64,000 bases of DNA, taken from contig WKFI01000011.1 of NCBI GenBank assembly GCA_014872875.1, forward strand, positions 310,001 through 374,000, given 5' to 3'. This document shows, piece after piece, positions 25,563-34,639 of this stretch. A model generated the notes under the pieces. The model was not told where the DNA came from, made no database searches, and was given only the letters and a program-made list of their open reading frames with translations. This DNA is from Paracoccaceae bacterium. GTDB taxonomy: Bacteria > Pseudomonadota > Alphaproteobacteria > Rhodobacterales > Rhodobacteraceae. The position numbers and the translations under genes are program-made. Numbering within the stretch: the first letter of the stretch is position 1; every line of letters starts with the position of its first letter.

Positions 25563-28500
25563 TTACTCACGCTCTGACGCTGTGACCACCAAGCTGTCCT
25601 GTGAAACGCCGCAAACCAGACCCGTGCTGTCCTGCGCCTTGAGGGTCACCGTGTACGTGCCTGGCCCCGCATAGCCATGTCGCGCGATCTTACCTTGTGC
25701 AGCCCCGCCATCACCAAAACTCCAGGTCAGCATCATGCCATGTCCATCCGGATCTTCGGCCGTGACAGGTTCGAACCTTTCAACGTCGAATGAGCCACCT
25801 ACCAGTACCGACCGGTCGGCCCCTGCATCCAGAACCGGCGGCGCGTTGACCAACAGACGCGCCGAGTCGCTACCGATGTCACAGCCGGTCGCACCGCTGT
25901 CATCACGCACCGTCAGGGTCACCTGCAGATCTGCCGGGCTATCAAACACCCGTTCGACGCGCGGGCCGTTCAGGATCGTCCCGTCGCTGAAAGACCATTC
26001 CCAATCTGTTATCTGGCCATCAAGATCCCCCGATGCCCCGGCATCGAAAACAACCGTCTCACCCGGACAGACCGTGCGATCTGGCCCCGCCAGCGCGGTC
26101 GGAGTTGCGTTCACACGTTGATAGACCTCGATCAAACGTTTGCTGCCCGGCAACCCGGCCCCGTCATCCAATCGGGCGGTGACCGGAAACAGGCCGGGTC
26201 TGTCAAAGACATGTGAACTGTCTGCTCCTTCGGCGATTGTACCTGCAAAGTCCCACTGAACAGTTGAACCATTGGGGACCGTGACCGACCACGGGGTTTC
26301 CCGACCCGGGCAAACCTGTCCGGTAACAACAAGCTCGGGATCGGGGGCCGGCTCAACGCGGATATTCTGCGTTACCTCGGTCACGCTGTTGCCGACACCT
26401 GCATCATCGCGCACCCGCAGCGTTACGACATAATCACCCGCTTGGGCATAGCGATGAATGACATCGACACCGCTCGCTGTGCGCCCGTCTCCAAACTCCC
26501 ATTCAAACCCGGTCAGGGCACCGTCACCATCCGACGAGCGGCTCGCCGAGAAGTTCAGCGCCTGCCCGATCGAAGCATTGCCGGGACCGTCCAACTGGGC
26601 GACCGGAGCCTGGTTCACGACAATCTTGCGCACCGTTTCCAATTGACCGCAAATGTCACTGCTTTCAGTCAAACCCGCGGGGAGAGTGGTGGTCACACGC
26701 ACAAGATGCTCTCCCGCCTCGGCGTATACATGCGAAACTGAGTGACCTGTCAGAACGGTGCCGTCGCCCAGATCCCAAGACACCTCAACTCCGTCCAGCG
26801 GCAGGGTTTCATTCCCCTGACGCAAGCTGATCGCAAAGGGATGCTCCATGCCCTGTGCTGCGCGCGGATTGGTGTCGATCACCAGTTCTGGCGCAGCAAG
26901 AACCGTGTAGGTCGCAAGATCGGAATCCAACGGGCTACATCCGCCCTGGGCATCGCCTGTAATCGTGAGCGATACGGTAAACGTTCCCGGTCGCGTAAAG
27001 ATATGCACCGGACGTTCGCCATTCCCGGCCTTGCCGTCACCATAATCCCAGGCAAATCCATTGACCGCCCCATCCGCATCCGAAGAGCCCGATCCGTCCA
27101 GCCGGATCTGCTGGTTCGAACAGACTGTGCGATCTCCACCCGCATCTGCGATCGGACCTTCGCGCACCAGCGCGGCAATCCGGTCGGTGGCAGTACCCCA
27201 TTCGGTGCCGGTTTCGTTGCGAACCTTCAGCGTCACTGGGTAGATCCCCGGCCGTTCATAGGTCTTGGTCGGATTGATCAGGTCAGATCCATCACCATCT
27301 CCGAAATCCCATTCGTACAGCAGCAACCCGCCATCCGGATCAACACTGGTAGAAGCGTCGAACAGGATCGGCTGACCGGAACAGACATCCCGGTTGCCCC
27401 CCGCATCCGCAACGGGGCGGGAGCGCACGGTGATCGTCTTGGCATCGGTAGAGCGCGCATTCGACAGGCCGGTGCCATCATTCACCCGCAGCGTCACCGG
27501 GAAAATTCCTGCCCGATCATAGTTGTGCGTAACCTGACGACCATAGAGCATCGGCGACCCGTCACCCGGATCCCACTCAAACACCAGATCATCCCCATCC
27601 GCATCAGTCGAGGCTGAGCCATCCAGCGTGACGATCAGGCTGTCGGAAATCACGTCTTCCCCTGCATCGGCAACAGGCTGGGCATTGACGCGGATCGTGA
27701 CATCATCTGCGGCGACGGCGTTCACCACGCCGCTGTCATCTGTGACCACAAGCTGTGCACTCCAGGTGCCCGGCGCGTCATACGCACGTTCAACCGTTTG
27801 CGCCTCCAGCGGCATCCCCAGATCGTTGAATTCCCAACGATATCCGGTAATGCGCCCATCGGGGTCAAAGCTCTGTCCTGCATCAAACAGGATGGTGTCC
27901 CCCGGTGCGACCAACCGATCCGCCCCGGCCACAGCAACCGGTTGCGCATTCACGGTGATCAGCGTCTCGGATTCGTCCTGTGCTGGCGGTCCCGGGAAAT
28001 TGTCGGTCACCGTCAGCCCGATCCGGTAAAGCCCCGGTTCGCTGATCGAATGGGCGGCCCGTTCGCCTTGGGCCATGCCCCCGTTCGGGAACGCCCAAAG
28101 GTAGTCCGCAATCGCCCCATCCGGATCGACAGAACCGCGGGCCGACAACAGGAACTCTTCACCCGGCGCCACGACTTGCGGCGGCCCGGCGTCCGCGATC
28201 GGAGCGGCATTGACCGTCACCTTCATCTTGTCTCGCGAAGTATTCAACGGCGCGCCGCTGTCGTCACGCACCCGCAACGTCACCTCGTATACGCCGGGCC
28301 GTGCATAGGTGTGGCGCGGATTTGGTCCCTGCCCCGAGGCACCATCGCCAAACGTCCACAACCATTCGGTCACTTTACCGTCGGAATCCGTGGAACCTGC
28401 CCCGTCGAACTGCACCTCGCTCGCGCTGACGAACTGGTCCATGCCAGCATTGGCCACGGGAGCGTCATCCACACGAACGACCCGGCTGATGCTTTGCAAG

Positions 28501-30452
28501 GCGGATCCGGTTCCACTGTCATCGATCACGGTCAGGGTCACGGTAAATTCACCGGGTTGGGTCCAGGCATAATCCACGACCTGCCCTTCGCCTGAAGCTC
28601 CATCCCCAAAATCCCAGATATAGGACAGGATTTGCCCATCGGTATCAATTGAGGCGCTGGCGTCCAGCAACGCGGCCTCCGAAACCGAAACGGGCCGCGG
28701 TGGGATCTCGAAGGATGGCTTCGGTGGAGAGTTGACGGCGATGGCGACGAAATCAACTGCTTCGTCATTGGTTACACCGCTGTTGTCGCGAACGGTCAGG
28801 CGCACATTGTACCGGCCAGAGGACTGGAAAACATGCGAGACATTAGCGCCTTCCAGAATGGTCCCATCGCCCATATCCCAGACCCAGTCCGAGATCGCGC
28901 CATCCACGTCATACGACGCAGCGCCGGACAAGTAGACCGGAATGCCCACAACGGCGCTTTGATCGGTTCCTGCCTCGGCAATAGGTGGGAAGTTCACCGC
29001 AACGATGCGCGTGGCCACCCCGAAGTTGCAAGGGTGCTGGCTGTCATCCTCGACGCGCAGCACGGCCCGATATTGGCCCGGTCGGGCATAGACATAATTG
29101 GCGGACGGCGCGCTTTGCACGCCTCCATCACCGAAACTCCACTGATAGCGGGTGATCGGGCTATCTGATGCAACGGATTTGGTCGCGTCGAACGGCACCA
29201 GCTGACCTGGAGCCACAACGATGTCGTCCCCCGCCATCGCGATTGGCGCATTGCGGACATGAACGGGTACGGTCACCTCGTCCCCCCGGGCGCGTCGAGT
29301 GCCTTCCTCAAGCACGCGCAGACGCGCAGTATAGCGGCCCGGCTGAGCGAAACGATGCGCGATGACCGCCTCGGCCGAGCTATTGCCGTCGCCGAAATCC
29401 CATTGCGCCGAGAGGGGCGTCAGACCGCTCGAGCGGCTTCCGTCGAAGGCCACTGACCGACAATCGGCCAAAGGACGCGCGGTACCCACTGCGGTGGGGC
29501 GTTCTGGTGTCGGCGCTCGGCGTGTCGGCATCGAAAACGGAACCGGGTTTCCGTCAGCGTCAAACACCGCCAGCGTTACGTCGTTCGGCGTTTCGAACCC
29601 GCCCGACAGGGACAATGCAAGATCGTTCTCCTCCAGATCCACGACCGCCGATGTCCAGAAATTCTGCCCCGAAATCGGAAGCTCTATATCCTTGAACATC
29701 GTCGCCAGCGCCAATCGGCCATTTGCACCGTCGAAGCTTTGCACCGTCAGCGGACCGGGGGCAGGTGCATCGAACCAAAGCTGGGTCGACGCCTCACCCG
29801 CTTCCCATCGTACGGTCGGGCGATAGGCAATCATCTCCAGCCCTTCGGGCGGGCGATCCCGATCGCGAGACAGCGACACGCCAAGTGTAAACCCGTTGCC
29901 ATCATCACCGCCCATGCCCTGAACATCGATCCGGAACCACGCCCGACCGTCGATGATCTCACCTTGCCGGGCGCGCACGGCGGTCAGCGTGACCCAGCGC
30001 CCATCAGTGTCCCGGTCGTTGCCAAAGCTCTCTTCCTTGATCAGTTTGCCGGGCCCGGTGACTGGCACCAGCTCCTGACGCGCCGGTTCTGTGGCTCCGT
30101 CTGCGACAGGTTTCGGCAGCTCTGCCGCGCTAAAAGCACCTTCGCCGCCGAACAGCCGGAACGCCGTTTCGGAATTACCGGTGCCGCCATATGTGAAGTC
30201 GTCGGAGCCAAAGACCTCGGGATCGAACAGACGGACATAGATCCGGTCCTTCAAATCGGCAGGGACGCTGAAGAAAACCTGCTCCCGACGGTCCGGATCC
30301 CCTTCCCGGCTGGGGGCAAGGGCCCCGTACACAACAAGTCTTCCGGATTCCAGCTGAACGGGTTCAGCGCTGACCAGCGATGTCAGGCCCCAAACCATCG
30401 CTGCACCCGCCGCGATTGCGCGGGTCAGTGTCTTAGCGATTTGTGCCTTCAT
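25563..30452 (-). CDS. Secreted PKD-repeat giant protein
   Basis: This 1629-residue protein starts with a Sec signal (AIAAGAAMVWGLTSLVSAEP). An N-terminal domain of about 300 residues follows (VYGALAPSREGDPDRREQVFFSVP...) that I cannot name. About 15 tandem PKD-like modules of 80-90 residues cover roughly residues 330-1629. Each repeats the pattern VADAGxDxxV...DGSxSxDxDG...W(D/S/E)FGDG...PGxYxVTLxVxDxSG. Several late modules carry cysteines (DVCSGQ, TVCSNQ, QVCPGRE, TVCPGE, TGCDIGSD, LVCGVSQ), suggesting disulfides. There is no C-terminal membrane anchor or sorting signal. GAGGA precedes ATG 30452. It lies 60 bp after the FecR gene and before the cyclase, all on one strand. A structural or adhesive surface role is inferred. 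Confidence 0.88.
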   Translation of the reverse strand: MKAQIAKTLTRAIAAGAAMVWGLTSLVSAEPVQLESGRLVVYGALAPSREGDPDRREQVFFSVPADLKDRIYVRLFDPEVFGSDDFTYGGTGNSETAFRLFGGEGAFSAAELPKPVADGATEPARQELVPVTGPGKLIKEESFGNDRDTDGRWVTLTAVRARQGEIIDGRAWFRIDVQGMGGDDGNGFTLGVSLSRDRDRPPEGLEMIAYRPTVRWEAGEASTQLWFDAPAPGPLTVQSFDGANGRLALATMFKDIELPISGQNFWTSAVVDLEENDLALSLSGGFETPNDVTLAVFDADGNPVPFSMPTRRAPTPERPTAVGTARPLADCRSVAFDGSRSSGLTPLSAQWDFGDGNSSAEAVIAHRFAQPGRYTARLRVLEEGTRRARGDEVTVPVHVRNAPIAMAGDDIVVAPGQLVPFDATKSVASDSPITRYQWSFGDGGVQSAPSANYVYARPGQYRAVLRVEDDSQHPCNFGVATRIVAVNFPPIAEAGTDQSAVVGIPVYLSGAASYDVDGAISDWVWDMGDGTILEGANVSHVFQSSGRYNVRLTVRDNSGVTNDEAVDFVAIAVNSPPKPSFEIPPRPVSVSEAALLDASASIDTDGQILSYIWDFGDGASGEGQVVDYAWTQPGEFTVTLTVIDDSGTGSALQSISRVVRVDDAPVANAGMDQFVSASEVQFDGAGSTDSDGKVTEWLWTFGDGASGQGPNPRHTYARPGVYEVTLRVRDDSGAPLNTSRDKMKVTVNAAPIADAGPPQVVAPGEEFLLSARGSVDPDGAIADYLWAFPNGGMAQGERAAHSISEPGLYRIGLTVTDNFPGPPAQDESETLITVNAQPVAVAGADRLVAPGDTILFDAGQSFDPDGRITGYRWEFNDLGMPLEAQTVERAYDAPGTWSAQLVVTDDSGVVNAVAADDVTIRVNAQPVADAGEDVISDSLIVTLDGSASTDADGDDLVFEWDPGDGSPMLYGRQVTHNYDRAGIFPVTLRVNDGTGLSNARSTDAKTITVRSRPVADAGGNRDVCSGQPILFDASTSVDPDGGLLLYEWDFGDGDGSDLINPTKTYERPGIYPVTLKVRNETGTEWGTATDRIAALVREGPIADAGGDRTVCSNQQIRLDGSGSSDADGAVNGFAWDYGDGKAGNGERPVHIFTRPGTFTVSLTITGDAQGGCSPLDSDLATYTVLAAPELVIDTNPRAAQGMEHPFAISLRQGNETLPLDGVEVSWDLGDGTVLTGHSVSHVYAEAGEHLVRVTTTLPAGLTESSDICGQLETVRKIVVNQAPVAQLDGPGNASIGQALNFSASRSSDGDGALTGFEWEFGDGRTASGVDVIHRYAQAGDYVVTLRVRDDAGVGNSVTEVTQNIRVEPAPDPELVVTGQVCPGRETPWSVTVPNGSTVQWDFAGTIAEGADSSHVFDRPGLFPVTARLDDGAGLPGSKRLIEVYQRVNATPTALAGPDRTVCPGETVVFDAGASGDLDGQITDWEWSFSDGTILNGPRVERVFDSPADLQVTLTVRDDSGATGCDIGSDSARLLVNAPPVLDAGADRSVLVGGSFDVERFEPVTAEDPDGHGMMLTWSFGDGGAAQGKIARHGYAGPGTYTVTLKAQDSTGLVCGVSQDSLVVTASERE

Positions 30453-30512
30453 GCGTTCCTCGTTCCGTCGTCTCGGGGGGCCGTGCCCATGACCCCGGTT
30501 GGCCCATCCCAG

Positions 30513-32852
30513 TTATTCAAATGCCGCGTTGCCGGCGTAGTCTTCGATGATCAGCTCCACCAGTTCGAGAGCGCCCGGCTCGGCTGGCAGGGTGGCTGCA
30601 CAGGTATTCTGAAGCGAATTGCAGCGCAGGAAGCCTTCCCGCTCCACATCGCCGACGCGCAGCACATAGGACGCGGCCTGGCGCAGGCCGCTTGCGTCGG
30701 TCACCTCGACACTGATCTCGATCGGGCCGCCCTCGCCTTGGGGGCGGGACAGATCGACGTTCAGGATCTCAGGCGGCTCAACATCCAAAAGGGTTTCAAA
30801 GCGCAGGACCCGTACATTGCCGGTCGCATCCTCAGCGACCAGTTCAAAAACGTTCACACCCGGTGCCAAATCCGGCTCAATGATGAACCGACCCTCCGCA
30901 CCGACTTCGACCAGTTCGTCATTCAGGCTCAATCGCTGCGCATCCCCCACGCGACCTTCCAAAACAAGCTCCGGCTCGCCTACAGCCTGCGGCGGCGGCA
31001 GATCCAGTTTCAACTCTGGCGCCACATTGTCCCGTAACGCACGGAACGCGGCTTGGCCTTCGACAGCGCCGGTAGGCGACAGGAGTTCGACAGTGTACGC
31101 CACGGGTTCAGGCACAGCTGGAACCGAAAAGCGCAGTTCGCCGCTGGCATCGACGCGGGCACGTACGGTTTCCGCACCATCCGGCCTCCGCACCACCGCT
31201 TCGGTTCCGGGCGTCGCATTGGTGCGACCCCAGACCGACAATTGTTCGGTTCGGGTGGCAAATGCACCGTCCGATAGTGGAATTTCGTCCGAGAAGGCAA
31301 TCTGAACCTGCGCTGCTGGACGATAGACAATAACCAGCGATCGGTTGGTCCGGTTTCCTGCCGCGTCCACCGCATCAACCGAAATCGTGTTTTCCCCCGG
31401 CGACAACGGCAACACGGCTGAGAAGCTGCCATCCGATCCAGTAGGGATCGATTGGCCATTCAGCAGCAATTGCGCCTCTTCTTCGGTAACACCCAGAATT
31501 TCGGTCTCCGCGTCGCCCGTCAGGCTGCCCGTAGCGGGCGCGAGGATTGTCAGGAACGGCGGTGTTTCATCAATCCGCATGGTAAAGGCACGCGGGCTGG
31601 ACCAATTGCCCGGCAGACCAAACAGATCAATGGCCGCAACGCGCCAGTGATACTCCCCCGGAGGCAGGTCGCGCACTGCAAACCCGGTTTCAGGAATAGC
31701 CCATTCCGAGACCTGCATCTGATTGAAGCCCGGATCCCGTGCCACCTCCAGCCAATATGTATTGGCGTCCTGAAGAACCTCCCATGCCAAATCCACAGCC
31801 CCTGCATAAGCCACCGCCCCGGTTTCAGGTTGCTGCAACAGGACACTGGCCAGCACATCCGCGCGCTGCGCCCCCTGACCCGTCAGAACCACACCTTCGT
31901 TTCGGCCGACCATCAATGTTTCTTCACCCTGCTGGATCGCCAGATCCGGTCCGTCATAGTTCACGAACCGTGCTCCCTTCTGGTCATTCTTGATCCAGAA
32001 ATCGGTCGAGTCTGTGGTGGTTTTCACACCCGGCACTTCAATCTCGAAGCTGGTATTGTCCGAAAGCTGGTTCAGCAGCGCATAGAAATCGCCATTGGCC
32101 AAGGACACCTTGGTGACTTCTCCGCCAGTCAGCGGGTCCGAACGCATCCGTTGAATGGTCGCATTGGAGTTGGCGTTCAATCGCAGGCGGCTGAGATCCC
32201 GGAAGGTGATCTGAGTGGTGCTATTGGACAAAGTGCGCATCCGCTCGAACTCGACCAGGATGTCATTCAGCCCGCGATCCGACCATCGCGGTTCGGCAGG
32301 TGCGCGGCCCTCGACACTGCCCTGAACGTCTGACACCACCGCTTCGGCCGAACGGTCACGCTGCTTTTCCGAAATCGCCAAAGCTTCCTGCGCGAAACCG
32401 GTGGCGATATCGGACAACAAAACCACGTCCCGCCATTCCCCGGCTTCCCGCTGCAGAACGGCGCTTTCCCGATTTTCCAGAGCTTGACCGATTTCCACCG
32501 GAGCAAAAATCTGCGCTCCTTCGGCATTCGCAACCTGAATGGCTCTCAGCGAAGCATTGAGTGCCAGGTCAGCGGCTTTCACCTGTTGTACGGGCATCCG
32601 TAAAACGACCCCGGGAACGACATCAGCAGGGGAGGCAATCTCGTTCAGAGACAACACGACTGGCCAAAGGTCGGGATCGCTGAGGTACTCTTCGACGATG
32701 CCGCGCAACGTATTGCCCTGCTCAAAGGTGATGGAGGGCATTGGTGCATCGATTTCTGCCGCTTCCAAGGCGCGCACCAGTCCACCACCCACTGCCCATA
32801 TCAAAAGCAGTGCGCAAATGGCCGGTTTAATTCCCACTCCACGGCAGGTCAC
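30513..32852 (-). CDS. Periplasmic LysM/FecR-domain protein with Ig-like repeats
   Basis: This 779-residue protein starts at GTG 32852 with a hydrophobic signal or anchor (IKPAICALLLIWAVGGGLVRAL). Residues about 40-88 look like a LysM peptidoglycan-binding module (FEQGNTLRGIVEEYLSDPDLWPVV...PGVVLRMP). A FecR-type beta domain follows at about 185-330 (TQITFRDLSRLRLNANSNATI, VSLANGDFYALL, DFWIKNDQKGARF). Then come a fibronectin-III-like region (LAWEVLQDANTYWLEVARDPGF...GEYHWRVAAID) and several Ig-like modules with APATGSLTGDAETEILG and ENTISVDAVDAAGNRTNRS. There is no sigma factor or TonB receptor partner, so classical FecIR signalling is unlikely. It heads the PKD-cyclase series and probably bridges cell wall and secreted protein; that link is inferred. 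Confidence 0.85.
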   Translation of the reverse strand: MTCRGVGIKPAICALLLIWAVGGGLVRALEAAEIDAPMPSITFEQGNTLRGIVEEYLSDPDLWPVVLSLNEIASPADVVPGVVLRMPVQQVKAADLALNASLRAIQVANAEGAQIFAPVEIGQALENRESAVLQREAGEWRDVVLLSDIATGFAQEALAISEKQRDRSAEAVVSDVQGSVEGRAPAEPRWSDRGLNDILVEFERMRTLSNSTTQITFRDLSRLRLNANSNATIQRMRSDPLTGGEVTKVSLANGDFYALLNQLSDNTSFEIEVPGVKTTTDSTDFWIKNDQKGARFVNYDGPDLAIQQGEETLMVGRNEGVVLTGQGAQRADVLASVLLQQPETGAVAYAGAVDLAWEVLQDANTYWLEVARDPGFNQMQVSEWAIPETGFAVRDLPPGEYHWRVAAIDLFGLPGNWSSPRAFTMRIDETPPFLTILAPATGSLTGDAETEILGVTEEEAQLLLNGQSIPTGSDGSFSAVLPLSPGENTISVDAVDAAGNRTNRSLVIVYRPAAQVQIAFSDEIPLSDGAFATRTEQLSVWGRTNATPGTEAVVRRPDGAETVRARVDASGELRFSVPAVPEPVAYTVELLSPTGAVEGQAAFRALRDNVAPELKLDLPPPQAVGEPELVLEGRVGDAQRLSLNDELVEVGAEGRFIIEPDLAPGVNVFELVAEDATGNVRVLRFETLLDVEPPEILNVDLSRPQGEGGPIEISVEVTDASGLRQAASYVLRVGDVEREGFLRCNSLQNTCAATLPAEPGALELVELIIEDYAGNAAFE

Positions 32853-33214
32853 GGGCGGCGCCTTTCACACAAAAAACTCTGTCTACACGCAATGCGGAAA
32901 TGACTTGGTCCCATCGTCACACGACGCGTCGAAATCACGGATTTCAGGCAACGCAGGGTGAGGCAGGTATTCCGCAAAGTGCTTTAAAACTTGCCTTGAA
33001 TATTAACCATTCTTGGGCGTTAAGGTGTTCCAAGCAAGGAAAATCGGAACTTCGGCAATGCCATTGACGCCGAAAGAGGGATAAAATCAGGCAATTCGCA
33101 CCCACTGTCCACTAAGAAGAAACGGGTGAAATTGGAGAATCACAATGTACCGCTTGGCGTTGCGGCAAGTCTCCCAGGCGTCGAATGCTCCTACCATCCA
33201 CGCCGATGGCGCCT
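32853..33214. other. Intergenic region upstream of the FecR gene
   Basis: These 362 bp between the FecR gene start and the XRE gene stop hold no convincing gene. An AT-rich patch (about 32985-33030, with TTTAAAACTTG and GAATATTAACC) is the likeliest promoter area for the FecR-PKD-cyclase series. A plus-strand start with a GGAG site occurs at 33145, but the reading frame mostly mirrors the XRE gene. Confidence 0.4.
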
Positions 33215-33490
33215 TCATCCGCAGCAGCTACAGCTCTTGGGCTGAGCGGCAACAGGCTCCAGATCCTCCTCGATCAAGGGGAACTCACCCGTCAGCGTCG
33301 GCAACGGAATCTGCAACGCCTCAGACAGGCGCCGCAAAACAGCTTCGGACAGAAGCGGCCCGTTTGCGCCTTCCAACTTGGCGAGCTGCCGCTCGGATAC
33401 GCCAGCAAGCTTGGCCAGCTTTGGGCGGCCGATCTTGCGCGCCTTGCGGATGGTCTTCAGCCGAGTCGCGTCAATTGCGATGCCAGTCAT
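33215..33490 (-). CDS. XRE-family transcriptional regulator with CSCC tail
   Basis: This 91-residue protein is mostly one helix-turn-helix domain of the Cro/CI type: RLKTIRKARKIGRPKLAKLAGVSERQLAKLEG, then LLSEAVLRRLSEALQIPLPTL. The final segment LIEEDLEPVAAQPKSCSCCG ends in a cysteine cluster (CSCC) that might bind a metal or sense thiol state. ATG 33490 is supported by GGGAAG upstream; a longer in-frame start exists at 33517. The inverted repeat at 33548-33566 lies 58 bp upstream and may be its own operator. The metallothionein gene is next upstream on the same strand. Confidence 0.82.
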   Translation of the reverse strand: MTGIAIDATRLKTIRKARKIGRPKLAKLAGVSERQLAKLEGANGPLLSEAVLRRLSEALQIPLPTLTGEFPLIEEDLEPVAAQPKSCSCCG

Positions 33491-33547
33491 AATGTTACTT
33501 CCCAGATGTCTGTTCACCCGCGCGTGTCATTGCAGCAAACTGACCTT

Positions 33548-33566
33548 TGATCAAGCCGCTTGATCA
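33548..33566. promoter_or_regulatory. Inverted repeat upstream of the XRE gene
   Basis: TGATCAAG and CTTGATCA form perfect 8-bp arms separated by 3 bases (CCG). The site lies 58 bp before the XRE start at 33490 and downstream of the metallothionein gene on the same strand. Its size and symmetry fit a dimeric helix-turn-helix operator, so autoregulation is plausible. It is not followed by a T-run, so a terminator is less likely. Confidence 0.5.
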
Positions 33567-33673
33567 TATTGCCCTTCTGAGCATGGGGGCAAAAAGCTCT
33601 CAACCCTGCCGCTAATAATCCAGGCAGGCTTGGGCCACCAGATAAGGAGCCATCGATGGTGTGTTGGAAACGG

Positions 33674-33826
33674 CTATTTGCTCGGACACTTGCAACTTGG
33701 GCCACATTTGCAGTCCGTGCAGGTGCAGGTTTCCCCGCAGCAGCATTGTCCGTCTGAGGGTTTAGTCTGCGCGCAACCGCATTCGGGCGTGCATTGATCA
33801 CATGTGCAATCCTGAAGTTTCGGCAT
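33674..33826 (-). CDS. Cysteine-dense metallothionein
   Basis: This 50-residue protein contains 14 cysteines, mostly in CxC, CCC and CxxC patterns (DCTCDQC, ECGC, QCCCGETCTCTDC, KCGPSCKC). It has no histidine and no aromatic residue, as in metallothioneins that bind Zn, Cd or Cu(I) in thiolate clusters. The CTDCKCGPSCKC stretch resembles eukaryotic rather than classic bacterial SmtA-type metallothioneins. ATG 33826 follows a clear GGAGG site; a longer in-frame start upstream lacks cysteines in a suitable pattern. It sits near the XRE regulator ending in CSCC. Cytoplasmic metal storage or detoxification is likely. Confidence 0.85.
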   Translation of the reverse strand: MPKLQDCTCDQCTPECGCAQTKPSDGQCCCGETCTCTDCKCGPSCKCPSK

Positions 33827-33940
33827 TGGCCCTGCCTCCAAATGGCAAGCGTCATTATCTATTACGGCAGGTCGAGCAGAGCACGGCCAACCTAAAAAGT
33901 GAAAGCGATTTGATTCTGCAGACACATGGTCAGACCGGTT

Positions 33941-34618
33941 TCACGCCGAAATCCGCGCCCAATGCTGCATTGCATATTCGCGGAATTCCTCCACCTCTCC
34001 GGGCATCGGATCACGCCCGGTGAAGACGCGCAGATATTCCGGAACCGATCCAACGCGCTCTTCGTTGGGTTCGTTCAGCCGGGCCACATCATAGCCCAAC
34101 TGCATGTAATACAGGACCTTGGCGCGAATGCTGGCCTCAAACGACGGATAGTCATAGCGCTCGAACATGCGGGTCAGCGCATCCATGCGCCGCTGATCGG
34201 ACCGGTCAAGCAGGCTTTGCACCGGACCGGATCGGCGCGCCCAGTCACGCACTGCAAAGTCCAGCGCGGTGTTGAACAAGTCCGAATTGGCCGTACAGCG
34301 GAACACATTGCAGATGGCTGCCGTGATCGTCGGCGCCTCCCGTTCCGCCATCGAGACCATACCGACCGTGTTGGTCTGCTCCCATTGCTGCAACAGCGCG
34401 TCCAGCAGGTCCTGTCGCGATTTGAAGTACCAATAGAAAGAAGATCGCGACACGGCCATCCGTTCCGCCAAGGCCAACACCTTGACCTGTTCGACCCCGT
34501 CCGAGATCAGCACATCCATGGCCACGTTCAGCCAGTCGTCCCGCGTGACCTTGATATTGCCGATCAACGGTTCGGCATCAGGATCGTCCCGGTGAAGCAC
34601 TGGTTTTGATCGGGCCAT
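33941..34618 (-). CDS. TetR/AcrR-family transcriptional regulator
   Basis: This 225-residue repressor has the N-terminal TetR DNA-binding domain at about residues 25-75 (VAMDVLISDGVEQVKVLALAERMAVSRSSFYWYFKSRQDLLDALL), followed by an all-helical ligand domain. GAGGA precedes the ATG. It is the third gene of the FAD/GcvT - MttB-like operon, starting 21 bp after the MttB-like stop. It probably senses a methylated amine or related substrate and represses that operon. The 20-bp inverted repeat at 38665-38684 upstream of the first gene is a candidate operator. Confidence 0.9.
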   Translation of the reverse strand: MARSKPVLHRDDPDAEPLIGNIKVTRDDWLNVAMDVLISDGVEQVKVLALAERMAVSRSSFYWYFKSRQDLLDALLQQWEQTNTVGMVSMAEREAPTITAAICNVFRCTANSDLFNTALDFAVRDWARRSGPVQSLLDRSDQRRMDALTRMFERYDYPSFEASIRAKVLYYMQLGYDVARLNEPNEERVGSVPEYLRVFTGRDPMPGEVEEFREYAMQHWARISA

Positions 34619-34639
34619 GTCAGTTCCTCGCCACTAGGG

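Noticed and set aside
25563-30452. DNA-level tandem repeat or CRISPR-like array in the PKD gene
   Set aside because: The periodicity is at the protein level (80-90 residue modules) with diverged DNA; there are no short identical repeats with unique spacers.
33145-33492. A plus-strand frame with a fair GGAG site starting at 33145
   Set aside because: Most of it lies opposite the XRE gene, and the translation is low-complexity Ala/Arg/Ser with no domain. The upstream site alone is not enough.
33605-33628. Hairpin CCTGCC / GGCAGG downstream of the metallothionein gene
   Set aside because: Six-base arms with a 12-base loop, and the nearest T-run is some bases away; too weak to call.
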